Of a stretch of 64,000 nt of DNA, positions 23,497 to 37,300 are shown piece by piece. Below the pieces are notes generated by a model. The model did no database searches, had not been told where the DNA came from, and saw only the letters and a program-made list of their open reading frames with translations. This DNA is from Hydractinia symbiolongicarpus (Eukaryota; Cnidaria; Hydrozoa; Anthoathecata; Hydractiniidae). The DNA lies in the NCBI RefSeq assembly GCF_029227915.1, contig NC_079884.1, positions 26,908,001 through 26,972,000 of the forward strand, written 5' to 3'. The first letter of the stretch is position 1. Each line of letters opens with the position of its first letter. Made by a program: the position numbers and the translations under genes.

Positions 23497-25388
23497 TTTT
23501 ATAGAGCACTGAAATTCTTCTATTCATGTTTATAATTTCCTTAAAGAAAATGTTATAATTAAGTGGCTATTTGAAATTCCATAATTATCAGCCTTTTAAA
23601 TAAGCTCATTGGTTTTTAATCGAGAATTTACAGTATATACAACAGAAAAATCGCTATAGCTGATATTCAAAAGTAAGTTTATCCCGAGAGAAGGGAGAGA
23701 GAGATGAAGTAATAACAAAAATCAAACTAGGTAAGGAAGGTCTATTTGTGTACTCTATTTTAATTGTTCAATACCACATGAGTCATTTTTCTGCAAGGAT
23801 TTTATTCCATTTGTGAAGATATATTTATTAGAAATTCAAACAAATTTTCTCCTGATAGCGCTATGTGTTTTGTTTTTACAGAGAATAAGAAGGAAAATCT
23901 CAAGTGTGTAAAAATCGGCATGCATGAGGACAGTAGTATGCCAAAAGCTAACTTGAGTAAACAATAATAAGAAGAAGAGGCTCAAATGCTAAATATTTGA
24001 GCTAATGTTTTGAATGCTTCCATACCATGGCTGTTGTAACTTTTTCCTGTGAGTGACAAAGGTAAAACTATGCAGATATTGATGAACATGAGCAGCAAAA
24101 AATTGTTGTTGATATGTTTACTACTTTATTAACAGGAATCAAAAAATTTTAAATCAACTGAAATGCTAAATGCTTGTATAAAATTTTTGTTTTTACAGAA
24201 TTCTCATGAGAGGTGTTCATTATTTAGAGCCTAGGGTTAATTTTTTGATAGTTTAGTAGTTTTGATTACACTTTTTATATAAGGAGCCAATCTAAACTAC
24301 CGCTAAGCAACTCACTAGGTAGAAATTTTGAAAGGATAGGCAACTATAACGCTTAAATATAATTAATCTCACAAGTAATCAGGCGCTAATACAAGTCAAT
24401 TTGGACATCATTATACCAATTTTGGGGACATCTAATTTGGGTGCCCAAAATAGATCTTAAAGGTTCATTTTAAAATATTAACTGTTTGATACAAACATAT
24501 TAAGTTTCTCGTTTCCTGAAAAGGTTGAAAAAGAATTTAAGGGATTACCCATGCCCAAAGTAATTTCCTGGATTAACCCCTGGTATTGTATACTAAACAA
24601 ATTAAAGAAGGATGTTTTTCAGAAAAAGAAGATGGTGTCCATACTAAACACTTTTTGTGTCAAAAACATCCTCATTATCACTTGAAATTTTCCAGTATTA
24701 TTGTTATCAATGTGTTGGCCAGTAATTTTATATAAGATCACCCTAACTAGAAATTCCCATTATTAAAGTGAGTGGGTTCAGTGATTGTTGTACAGAAAGC
24801 TCTCTACTTGATATTTCATAATAATAATATTTGAGTGTAATGTTTCTTTACCATACAGTGCTGTAAAAAGTTATGTAACAAAAGAATTAAATTATCTATT
24901 ATCAGGTGTAAATGATTCACAAAACACTACAAAATCTTACTCATCAAATATTTATATGAAAATAGCAAAAAGAATAGTTTTTTTTTCTAAAATAAGATTA
25001 ATTATTTAACTTTTTTACCTTTTGATCACTATAAAATGTTGTATCCTGAAGTAAAAGGATACATCACAAAATGCACTTGTTTTAAACAATTTGTAGAGAA
25101 AGAATTAACAAGAGAAAGAAAATGATGGCTTCTTATTAATGAAATCTGGAAATACATTATGTTTAATTTGAAGAAAATTTAAAGAAAAATGGAAGAAGAT
25201 AAAGTAACATGAAAAATCAGAATAAAGGTGTGTAAATGTGTAATATCAATTTCAAATTGTTTTTGTAGTAATGGATTATATATTGTTTCCACTGATATTC
25301 AATGTTTCTTTTGTTTACAGTTTTGGTAAGATTTTTTTTATCAGATTAGCAATTTTACGATAAAAACATAACATATCTTTTCTTTTAG
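23497..25388. other. Intergenic / 5' region of the IRAG-KASH-like gene
   Basis: No coding segment was recognised. It should contain the promoter and any 5' UTR exon of the gene starting at 25389. The start ATG follows directly after a splice acceptor (ttttag at 25383-25388). Confidence 0.4.
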
Positions 25389-28300
25389 ATGGAGCCTGTT
25401 ACTGAAGAAGGGTTAAAACCTGAAATCTCCATCGTTTTGCAGAATGTATTTACAGCTTGCGATGAAGAGAAACATGGACAAGTTAGAGTTTCAAAGTTGA
25501 TTTCATTTTTGAAAGAGAAAGCAACTGAGACCGAAGTATGTAATCATATACGTTAAAAATTAATTTTTTACAGTGAAAAAAATAAACTTGCCATCCTTCA
25601 TAGAAGTCAGAGAAAAATTGCTGACTTTCTGAATCTGTCAAAAAAAGATATTAGATTATTTGGTGAAATTAATTGTAAATATCTTGCTCTGTCAGCAAAA
25701 TGTTTCTGGTTCTATAGGGACAAGCTTTACTTAAACCTGAGACATGAAGGTAAGTTGCAGAATTTGATATGCCATAAGTCAGAAAAGGTTCTGAATTAGC
25801 ATGCAACTTAAAAAAAAATTGGTTTTTCCAGTAGTGTGAAAGGAATTATTAAGTTGTTCTATATAAGCCAAATCTAATTTCGTGTTGCAGATATTTGATT
25901 ATCTTAATGACCTCTCCTTGTTGTTGGATGAAGAACGTACAGACCCAGCTATCAATTGGTCAGCATGTGAGAAAGGAATGCAAGAGTGGATACAAATTGT
26001 TAACCAAAAGAGGTGTCTTATTATTTCTTCTCTGTTGCATATTAACCAAAAAGAAATTGAATATACTATTTCGCATGACAAGGTCTAAACAAAGTGTTTT
26101 TTGATAAAAAAAATGTAAAAGCATTTGGCTTTTTATTAAAAACAGAACACTATACATTTTTTTCCTTACATAGATTATCAGCTATAACCGCTAAAAAATA
26201 ATTATTTTTTTTCACTGTTGTGATTTTTATTTTTAAATTACAATGGAAGTTTCTATTGTTTTCCAAATGTAAACTGCTCAGCATACCAGTAAATTAGTAT
26301 TACTACCAATGCTGGATATAAATGACGTGAAGTAATGCTTTGACGCAACAAGACATTCAAGACTTTCAAATAAATGTTAAAGCCCTGTGGAAAAATTTAC
26401 ATTAAAAATTATAAAAAAAGATATAGATAAACATATTTGTGGAGGCATGAATCAGTGAATGCATACGGGATACAAAACAGGTGTTAACTTAAAATCTTGG
26501 AACTTTTTATTGCGATTCTGTTTCCCCAATATAGTAACTGGCTAAGCCCCGTAATGTGTAATATTAATGGATGGAATTTTTACAACTTTAAATCTTTTGA
26601 TTTAGTATAAAACATATAAACAGTGGATCCCCTGCCAAAAGAGTATTATTTCCTAAGAATGAGTTGGTAGGTATTTATATTCTGATTATTCTGCAGTTAT
26701 AAAAATATTAATGTTTACAACCATAATAAATGTATTGAAATTCTTGTCAATAGATTTTTTTTAATTAAAAATTAAAACATTTTTTTGTGTGTCAAAGGTA
26801 TTATATTCTTCACCTCAATAAGATTGGTCTATTTGTTATGGCTAAGTGCATTTGGCATGGTACAACTGTTGCATTCTCTATTTTCCTGTTTCATAAGTAA
26901 AATTTCTATATTCGTGTTATTTACATGGATGTGCAACTTATAAAAGAAAAAATCAATCAATTCTGTGAATTACTGCAAGAAATTATTTTTAGACATCTGC
27001 TAAATCAGCATTGATAAACAAGTCACTTCAGCTAAAAGATGGCAAGACAGGAAGTAGTAAGTTTTGATTCCTTTTTGTGGTAATAAAAAATGCATAGTGG
27101 TTGCAGAACTAAAGTAGAGCGGTGATTGCAAATAAATGAGGTGATGCTAGGAAAGAAATTAATTTGTGCAAGTATGACATTTTACAGTATTTGTGAGAAA
27201 GTAGGATATTTAAATTTTTGAGTCATCAATTCAAACTGCACGAAAACAAAAATGTGGTACTTCCGTCATGGAGTGTACCTTAAAAAGCTTTTTAAAGTTC
27301 ATTCTATCATTCTTTCAAAACATACAGTTTTTGTTTACTTGTGTGCAAACATTGCATACAAACAAAGTTGCACCTGCATAACATTTTAAATTAATTTTCA
27401 TTTACTTTTTACAGTTATGAGCACGTACAGCAATGATAGTATGGAGACGTCTGATCTTTCTTGGTATGAAAGTTTGTTTCACTTTTATTGACAACTATGT
27501 ACTTATGATTTACTACAATTTGCAATACTTTCAACCAGTATAATATTTTATTGCTTTGAGGCTGCCTTTTTTTTTTCTCAGTTAATTTTTATGTTCAAAC
27601 TGTTTGTAGCTGCTCAGCTATAAATCCCATCATAACATTTAAATAATTTTAATTTGTGCTAAAAATTGATTACTGTCAATACGTTTTGTGTCAGAGCAGA
27701 ACTGTGGCTTGGTGCATTTCAACTCTTCATGGATTTTATTTCTTTAATGTGCAGGGATCATAGTGATCTCCATGGTCGAATTGAAGAGCTTGAGATCACT
27801 AATAAACGTTTACTTGAAGATAATGTCAAATTGAAACAACATGTAAGTCTTTGGAGTATTTTTACTTTACTTGTTATAGCCATGGTTTAAAATTTATAAA
27901 ATAAACAACTTTAGTCAAAGATCTTAGCAAAAATTAGGATTTATCAAAACTATTTTAGCAACAAAAAACTCTTACATTATAATATGCAGAATGTATAGTT
28001 TTAGGTAATTTATAGATGATTTGCCTTATATCCCCGTTTCTAAAAAATTACCTGGTAGAAAAGGATTTTGTCAAAAAGGTAAAGAATAGGTAACACTTTC
28101 AAACTATGCCACAACTAAGTAAAAAAAAATTTTTTTAAGATTTAAATTAAAATGCAGTAAAAAAACATACATTCCATATTTTAAGCTTATACTCCCAATA
28201 GAATAGCCAATTGTTTTATGATAAATACAGAAAGAAGTTACATATTTATTAATGACATTTTTTAACTTTGTTGTATTTTTGTTTTTCATATTTGCACTGT

Positions 28301-31300
28301 CTAATTGTTTTATTAGCAAATCAATTAAATAAAACAGAAGAACATATTTTTAAGTCAAATACTATTTTTATCAATTTTAAAATAAACTGTGTAAGTTAAG
28401 ATGAGTGAATCTCACAGAACATTTAAAAGCTGGTTTCATAGGTTTAATCTTCGAAACTCAGGAATGGTAGGCTGTGTTATTGTTGTTGTTTATATTGTTA
28501 TGATAGATAATTTATAATGCATTGTTTTTTTTTTTAGCTTGATGCAACTGAAGACCAAAATTCATCTTTTGTGCAAGAAAATGATCAACTGCAAAAGAAG
28601 ATAATAAAGTAAGCAAGGTTATGTTTTTCTGTTTTGTGTGCAGTTTTTTTTGTTCTTTTAAATTTCACAAATGTTAAAGTAGAAATTCACAATTGATTGA
28701 TATGAATACATCAACTAGCTGGGATAATTTAGTAAGTCATTAGAAAAATAGATTCGTGATAAGGAATATCAATTAGGATTTTCAATTAAGAAAAAGGAAC
28801 ACTAAGCATACTTTGTGAGCCATTAGTTTTAGTGTTTGTATTTAAGAAACACCTGTAAATAAAAAAATCTAATTAACACAAAAAACGGAGTAAAACATTT
28901 AAAATGAAGTTAAGTTTATGAAAGTTGATAAAAAGTAACATAATTATACCACATTTCTGCTTTTATTCCACTTTTATCTTAGATATGAGAAATTGTTGGA
29001 TGATAGTAAGCTAGTTGCTAAGAATTATGAAGAATTAAAGGCTACTGGTATGAAAAATTCTTAATTGGTGATGTCATAATTTTTTTTGTCAGTTCTTCAT
29101 GATAAAAAAAACAAAGTTTCCCAAGTTCTCTTTTACCTATTTTGTTTTATTCATCATTGAAATTCACACTAAGAGTATATATTATATTGGCAATACTTAC
29201 TCACATGAGTTAGCTCTCTGAAAAAAAATTAGTGGCTGACGTAGTAGAATAACAGTGTGCTACGAATCAAAACGTATTGTTATTTAAGAAACCTAAAGTT
29301 TCAGCTGTTTCGGCATCAAATTTTTCGAAACTAACCAAAATTCCTGAAAATCTCTGTGTATAAAATAGATATTGTCTGAAAAAGGTTTTCACTTCATAGA
29401 GTGTTTTCAACCAAATGATAATGAGCTTTCCTTTCTCTCTAATTTTAAAATTTAACCTATTTTTTTTTTTTTTTTTTTCACGATTCTCCTATGTTTTTAA
29501 AACACAAAATCTCCTTTGTTTAAGCTTTTTTTGGATTCATTAACTCTATCTTTGTATATCTTCCACTATACGGGCCAGGCTCAGGATAACGGGTAACCGC
29601 CGGTTTTCGGTTTCAGGCAATTAAATTGTTTTCATTCGGCGTCTGATGAAAAATGATACCATAAGTCCCATGCTTTTAAGTGCTATAAACCGCATTTTAA
29701 AAATTGTTCGAGAATTGAGTTTATTCCCCCAGTACTTTTTTGTATACATTCGACTGTACCGGTGAACATCAATTTCTGCTGGTGTTCTAAAGATTAGCTC
29801 ATGAGTTAAGCTGTGATAACACTGAACTCACTGGTGTGAACCACCCATAATAATTTCAAACAAGACTTATGAAATACGCAAACCACCTCGCAAATAAAGT
29901 TCACAAAAAGCTGTCTATCAAATTGTGATTTGCTATTCAGATAGGCAATAATATTTGCACTATGCAGTTATTTTTTAAAATTCATTTGTGAGTTCTTCTT
30001 GAACGGAAAATTCCTCAAAATTTCAATTTATGTTGGGTCAATCTGGAACAAACTGACTTACAGGAAGAAGAAAGACCACAAGCTCCACCTAAAATTTGCG
30101 ATTTTTTTTTTTTGCAGTCTACTTTCCAGGCATTTGGGAGACCTTAATTCTGCCTATATTCACTTTTGAAAACTTTACTTTACGAGTTAGTTAAATAAAG
30201 CTTGTGAACACTTATCTTTTTGAAAAATAAACAATATGCAGGCGCTGCATTAACTATCTCGTTATTAAAAATGCGCAACTATGAAACATCCACAATGCAA
30301 CCCAATTCTACAATTTCTGCTAGCAAAAAACACAACCTATCATTCATGGTTGAAAGTCGCTCGATTGAAACGTTTATGAGCTTAAACGGCATTTAGGTGA
30401 CAAAAAAACAAAATTTTGATATCACCATCATGTTCAGCATACTTTTTTGGTTAACTGTGCCAAATTTTGTTGAAAACAAATACCAATTTTGGCCTAAACC
30501 GTCATTTAGATGACTTCCAACTACTTAGAGAGTTTAGGTATGAAATTTAAATTTTTGACGTTGCAATTTCGGACATAGTTATGAGTTGGAAGCACATCCT
30601 CGCAGGCGAGATAGTAAAAATAAAAAAAATAGTTACTAAGATGAGATTCGAACACACGACTACTCCCGTGTCGGTGCTCAGAGAGGCAAAAATTTCCATT
30701 CTTGTAGGACACATTTGCGTTTTAGTACAAGTACACAAACTTTTAATAAATTCACTCACTTCACTTCAAACACAACTACAAGGAACCAAGATCATACTTT
30801 GAATATTACAGAACACAAAATAGCAATGCTCCTACAAATCACAGTAAAAAGTTTCTGTTCCATAAATTTTTAACAATAACATTGTTTTCTATGTAAGGAA
30901 CAATTTCTATTCCTACAAAAACTAAAAGTTAAACGTTTAATTTAATTTTTATTTAGTTATGGAATATCATGTATTTAAAAATGATTTAGTGGAGAAAACC
31001 TGCCAACTTGTATGTATTTTTTTTGAAAATTTAGATGTTATATTTTTCATGCCAATATAGCATTTCTATTATAACGTACTTTAGTAAATTAGTTTGCACT
31101 GCAACTGTATTTGAGCAACACAGGGCATTGCTAATCTATTGTGCTGTTTCATTATTTCAGGAAAAAGAGAATACATCCTTACAAGCCGTCTTAAAGGAAT
31201 ATGAAGATAAGGTAATACATTGAATACTTATTCATTTCCACTAGTTTTGTCATTGTATACTTGTACGATCCCATATTTTTTTGCCTTGCTTTTATTTTTC

Positions 31301-34300
31301 ATTGTATAAAGGGTAGTTTTCACTGCTACAATATATTGTCCACATTATTTATAATTGTATAAGGTATTGTACAAATATCGCCACAACATACCATATATTG
31401 TAATTTTTTTAATCAAATTAGTTTGATTTGAAGAAACTAATACCTGATCCCTATTGAATTACCTTCAGTTGAATTGAATATATCTCTTATGTATTCTGCA
31501 CAGTTGAACATATAACGTATAACAAAATGTGAACTAGTCATAATCCTTCTTGTGTATAACTGTACAAAAATTGTACACTAGTTACTACAATTAATTGTAC
31601 AATATGTTGTACAATATGGCTTAGCTTTGGAAACTAGTCTTAAGATTTCATTCTGAATCCTGTGCAACCTATGTTTAACTGGTTTCTATGAAGCAGTCCA
31701 AACACATCGTTACACTGCAACCATTTCTTAATATTTTATTTTTTTCTTTAAGGTTTCTTTATTGGATAGTAAACTGGACTTATTAAAAGAAGAAAAAGAA
31801 AATTTAACAAGAGATCTATCAATACAAAAGGTAAAGTGTTAGGTTATAGACTTTTATATGGTATGATATTTGGAATTTCCATGCCTGCTAAAATTTAAAA
31901 TTGCACAACAATTTCATAGGTTTTATAAGGTTAGTAAAAAATTTTTGGGCCCTGGTTTTTTTTTAGCAATTACAAACGCAAATTCAAGATTTGACCTCAA
32001 GTAAGGAGCATATTGCGGAGGTAAGTAAGTAAAAAGATGTACAGTATTAACAATCTTTCTATAGAGACCATAACCTAAAGTGTGTGTACAGAAGAAGTTT
32101 TTGTTTTTATATTATTTTATTTTGTCAAACAGGAGTCAGCAAATAAATCAGAATACATGAGTTCAATGATTGCTGACTTATCACTAGCTAATGAGGTTGG
32201 TGTGTCTTTGTATGTTTTGTTTTTGTACATTGTGAATTTTATTTCCTTTTTCTTATTAGATGTTGTTATTTTAGTTTTTAGTTCCTCCTTCCTATGAAGT
32301 AATACCAATTTATTGTTTTCGTTTTGAAAATTTATAGGTATTAAAGGCACAAAAGAACAATATTGAAAACGAACTTTCTGAACTGAAACAGGAAGTGTGC
32401 AGGTGAGTTTGATTAAACCAACAAACTTTCAGACCAAATTTTTGTTAGAAAAACATTTTTCCTGTTAATTTTGTTTTACTAGGAATGCCATGTTGAACAG
32501 ATTTAGTGGTATCCATAGCACTCCTTTACTCTCAAGTACAAAATGTGACAAGTGGCCACAATCTTTAGATCAAGAATTGAAGGAAGGATTGGTATGACCA
32601 GCTGAGAATTTTATTGTTCTTACTACCATTTATCAACTTTTGTTTTTTTTATTGCAACCTTTAACCTTTGTTGAAAAAAGTTTTTATCCATTTACCTAGG
32701 AAATATTTTATTTTTTTTATTTTTACTCTTTTGTCTTCAATACAACATAATATAGGTTTAGTGTAGACATGTACTGATTTTAGTGTTTAGTGTAGACAGA
32801 TACTGATTTTGTAGGCATGTTCTAATTTTTTTTATTTCAGGAAAACTCATTGGATAACCACATTCAGCCAATTCACGATTTTTCGGATGGTAGTGACTCA
32901 TCTTCACATGTGAAAAACTCACCAATTAGAGATCGATACACATCCTTTGCACAGAAATGTGTAAGTTGTTCTATCTTTCAAAAATTAGTGGGTCATAAAA
33001 ATTTATATACTTGCTATTCTTAGTTAATATTGAAAATTAATTAAAACACCCTTTGTAAGGATCCTTAACCATTCCAATAGTTTTGTGTTGTTTTTCATTT
33101 AAAACATGTTTAACATGTTTAATTTGCATTTGTGGTAAAAACTGAAGTACATAGAAACCAATTATTTTCAGCTAATAGAAACCAGGTGTTGATTGAGAGG
33201 AAGTTGAAAACAGTTACTTTAATGATCATGTTCTTGGTAATGACTATAGCTATTAACTGATGACACTGACAATGAAAAAAAATCATTCCTAAGTAATTTA
33301 AATGACAATAATAATAACAGTAACACAAAGCTTATTTCCTAATTTCAAAAAATTTGAATGAAGTTATTGCGATTCCCCTTTTATATCCACCACATGATTG
33401 AGGTTGTAGCAAGGTCAATGGATAAACGTTTTTTTAGCGTTCAAAGTTTAAAGAAAAGAAAGAGCTTATATTTGACAAGATAGAAGAAATTGTTATGAAC
33501 CCAAATACAAGTGCTAATGTGGAAAATACATCGGTGGGTATCTACTTCTTCAATAGATACATTTTTATTTTCATACACAATATTTACACTTCTAATGCAA
33601 GAACAATTGGCAGCTTTCTTTCTAGCTTTCTTATTTCTTGTAAAGCCGAATTATTAGGACCAATATTTCATTGGTTTTGCACTACTAGAAGAATTGTTAG
33701 GAATCCCAATGTTCACAATGTTGGTGGTCTTATATTGAAGAGCTGACCAAGTTGTTAAGTAGACCCCAATTTTTTTTTATTTCAAAGTTATGATGTTTTA
33801 CCAAACATTTAAGGAAGTCTGGGACGAAGAAACGAGTTTTATTTCAGCATAATTTTATATGTTAATTAATTCAACTCTAAAAATATTTGGAAAATCTAAA
33901 AGTCTTGTTAAACAAACCGAAAAGGCCGTTAATATATGTCTAGCATTAATAAAATGGTAAAACATTTCTGTACGTTTCTTAAAGTTCTACGCCGTTCTTA
34001 CATTAGTTATATTTTTAATGAGATCAACGGACATTCTTGCTTCGTTTGTTTCATTACCAATAAATTTATTATACAGCTTATTTTTGATGATCTAAACAAA
34101 GACTTCGAATCATTCACTGAAAAAATTTCAGAGCTTGCACAAGAAAAACAAGAAGCAGAGAAAAGGTGAACAATCTTGCTACTGTTGCTGTTTTTTCGTT
34201 TTCTTTTTATGGTCGTTGTTTGTCGTGGTGGTTGTTTTTGTATTTTGTTGTTGATTTCATGTGTATTTTCTATTGTCAATTTTGTTGCTTGTGGTGGTGT

Positions 34301-37300
34301 TATTGTTGTTGTTGATACCTGATGTGTTTTGCTTAAATTTTCTTTTAATGTCACATAAAAAACTTGGAAATGTCCAGTTTTTCATTTTATCTTGCAGAGC
34401 CTTGAAGTTATCGTCTGCACTGAGAAAGCTAAAAGGTGAGTGTGGATACATAGAAAGAAAACACAGGTGAAATAATTCTTATGAAATACTGTCTTCTTGC
34501 TTGTCTTTTTCATTAAAGCCTCTTTAAATTTAACTGATTGATTTTACTAGAAAAGCTCTTTGTGTAAATTAAAAATTTGAATTACCAGAAACCAAGATAA
34601 GAAATAGATAGTAACATTGATATTATTTAAAAAGGAGAATATGGAATTTCATTTCTGTCTTTTGTATAAAATTCCCTTTCTAACATAATCACCCAGCTGT
34701 CTTGTGTAGAATCATTGTTTCAATTTATTTTTATACCAGCCGAAATATTTCGTTTTTTGCAATTCTCTACCAATATAAAGTGTTTAAATCACACGAACAA
34801 CAAGAGCTAACCCTTTTTTAATTTCAACTAAGAATCGAAACTTGATAATTTTAAAATAAATATTTTAACATGTGTATTTTAGAGATGAACTTTTATGTAT
34901 TTAACTCACCATAAAAAGTCTTCTGAAGTTTTTAAAAACAATTCAACAACATCTAACTGTTTTTGGCGTATAAAAATAGTTTTTACATTAAACAAAATCT
35001 CGTTAATCTCCACATAATTTCTTTTGAATTGATTGGTTATTAGATTATGTTGTAAGTTTTAGTTATAACATGTGTAGCAAATTTAGCGAGACATCAAATT
35101 TGTGGCTTTTTTCCGAGTAGTTATTAAGTTTGTTTGTTCTGGAATATGTAAATAAATATTTGAAGTTGGTAGGAACCACATGATATGGAATGGGACTACT
35201 ACGGTGAGAACCCTACTTAATTATAATACAAGCAAATTTTATGAAATAAAATAGTTAAAATATTTATTCTCACATTGTGAACTTCTACACTATTTCTACA
35301 CATCAGTTTAAAACCAAAATAACATTTTACTATAGACTATAAATTTCATCGTTGTAACATTTTTATTTATATCTGTTTTGCTAACTATGATGACAAAAGA
35401 TCTTCCCAGCACTGATAAAAAAGTGTTTTTAAACTTAATTTTAGCATATGGTTTAAAATTTATCAGTTATTTAAATGTGAAGTTTCCGTGTAAATAAATT
35501 TAAATGTTAAATCATTTTTCATATTATTTTCGTCTGTGAGCTAGGTAGGTAGACAGAATGTTACTTTACATTTTTTTTCTTTTTTTTTTGTTAATTTTTT
35601 AGTTTGTTTTCTTTTTCTTTTTCGTAGATGATAACCAGTTCTTGCAAGACTCGAAGGACAAAGCGTTGTTGAAGTTTGGAAATTTATCAATATCTTCCAT
35701 GGAACTAGAAGAAAAGTATGGTTTGATTAAGTGCCCATATTTATTTACTGACTGACGGCATTGTGATAGAGCGTTCACCTCCAGTGCGGAAGGTCTTGGA
35801 TTCAAATCCGACCGAGTCATAACAGAGACCATAAAATTTGAATCGATCCTTTCAGCTTTACATTCAGCATGAGAATAGGATTGATATCTTAGGCGGTTGC
35901 GTAGTTAACCAGTTGTTGTGCTTCCGCGCCTTTCGTAGCTCAAATGGGAGCTTTCAATGCACTAGGACCCCCTTCGCAGGACCCTCATTGATAACAGTTT
36001 CTGAAGAGGCTGGGTAAATAATAGTAATAATATTCCTGATTGCATATTTGTTATTTTTCGGTGTTTTTGTTCAAAAAAAAACTATTCTTAATTTTTTTTC
36101 TTTAAAATAGAATTTCTTGATAACCAAATCCAATTATCTTATATATTTTTGTATTTATATTCTACCTATTTTTATAGAAAGAGTGAATTAATTGAAGAAT
36201 TAGCTGAGAAAGAAAACACAGTCAAAGAATTAAAAACGCAAATAGATCATTTAAAAGAACAGGTAGTCAAAATATTGCTTTGGAATTTTTGTAACTTGAC
36301 CCTAAGATATTGTCTGTTTCTCCACAAGGTTGATGGAGAGTTCATAATTTTACTTGTTATGTACGTATGGCGTTTATGATAGGAAACAAAACATAAAATT
36401 AAGTTGTTTTTTGCTGACACTTAATAAAAAGCTTCGTGTGAAGTCGTCTTTTTTTTAAATTTCCAAGGGAATTGTAAAGGTGTTGTGAATAAGGAAGACA
36501 GGGATACACAATTTCCTAAGGAAGATTTTTTCGAATTTATAAGACGAGTTCGAAAGTGAGAGTATTTTAGTGAGTATTTAAGCGCTTTGTGTTTTTACTC
36601 GAATTTATATTTCTAGCTTGCTGAGGAAAAAAAGAACACGAAAGAACAGATAACGTAAGAAACTAAATATTTAAAACATTCCACAAATACACAATACTCG
36701 CGAAATTAAATACTTGAAGCATGAAAATCTTAGATACGTGGAGTTGTAGCCATTTTTTATAAAACCTGGAGAGGTCCCAGTTTTTTTTTTGTATCAAGCT
36801 GATAAATTTTTAAAAGGTCTTTCCTAGAGTGAAACCGTTTAGTGGTTGTTGTATTAATCAAAAAAAAAAAAAGAGTTGTCGATACAAAATGAAAACTCGG
36901 TGGATGTGTGCTGAGTTGGAAAACGTTCTACCAGTTAAAAAAATTTTTTTTAGGTATTGTACTGAGAGCACACAGACGTTGGAAAACAAACAGACATCTC
37001 AAGGTACACAAACCTCCGAGAGTGCACAAGTTTTAAAGAGCGTATCACCTGCTAGGAGCATGTCAGAGCAACAACAAATACAAGATTTAAAAAGGTTAGT
37101 GTTGGTTAATATGCTGATTGTTGTGTAGTAGAACTGTACTTTCGGTTAAAAAACCTCGTTTTTACGTGATTTTGTTCTTATAGGCTGGTTGCAAGTTTAG
37201 AATCGAGAAATCTTGAATTTTCAAGTACGTGTAATATTAGATGTATTGTTACAAAATTACGGGCAATGAAATAAAAAGTGTTGTTATTTTTTTTTCGTTA

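Noticed and set aside
25719-25750. Apparent exon (GGACAAGCTTTACTT...) with good acceptor and donor between exons 1 and 2 of the IRAG-KASH-like gene
   Set aside because: In the required phase it contains a stop (ACA TGA), and joining exon 1 directly to 25891 restores the KASH5-like alignment without a gap.
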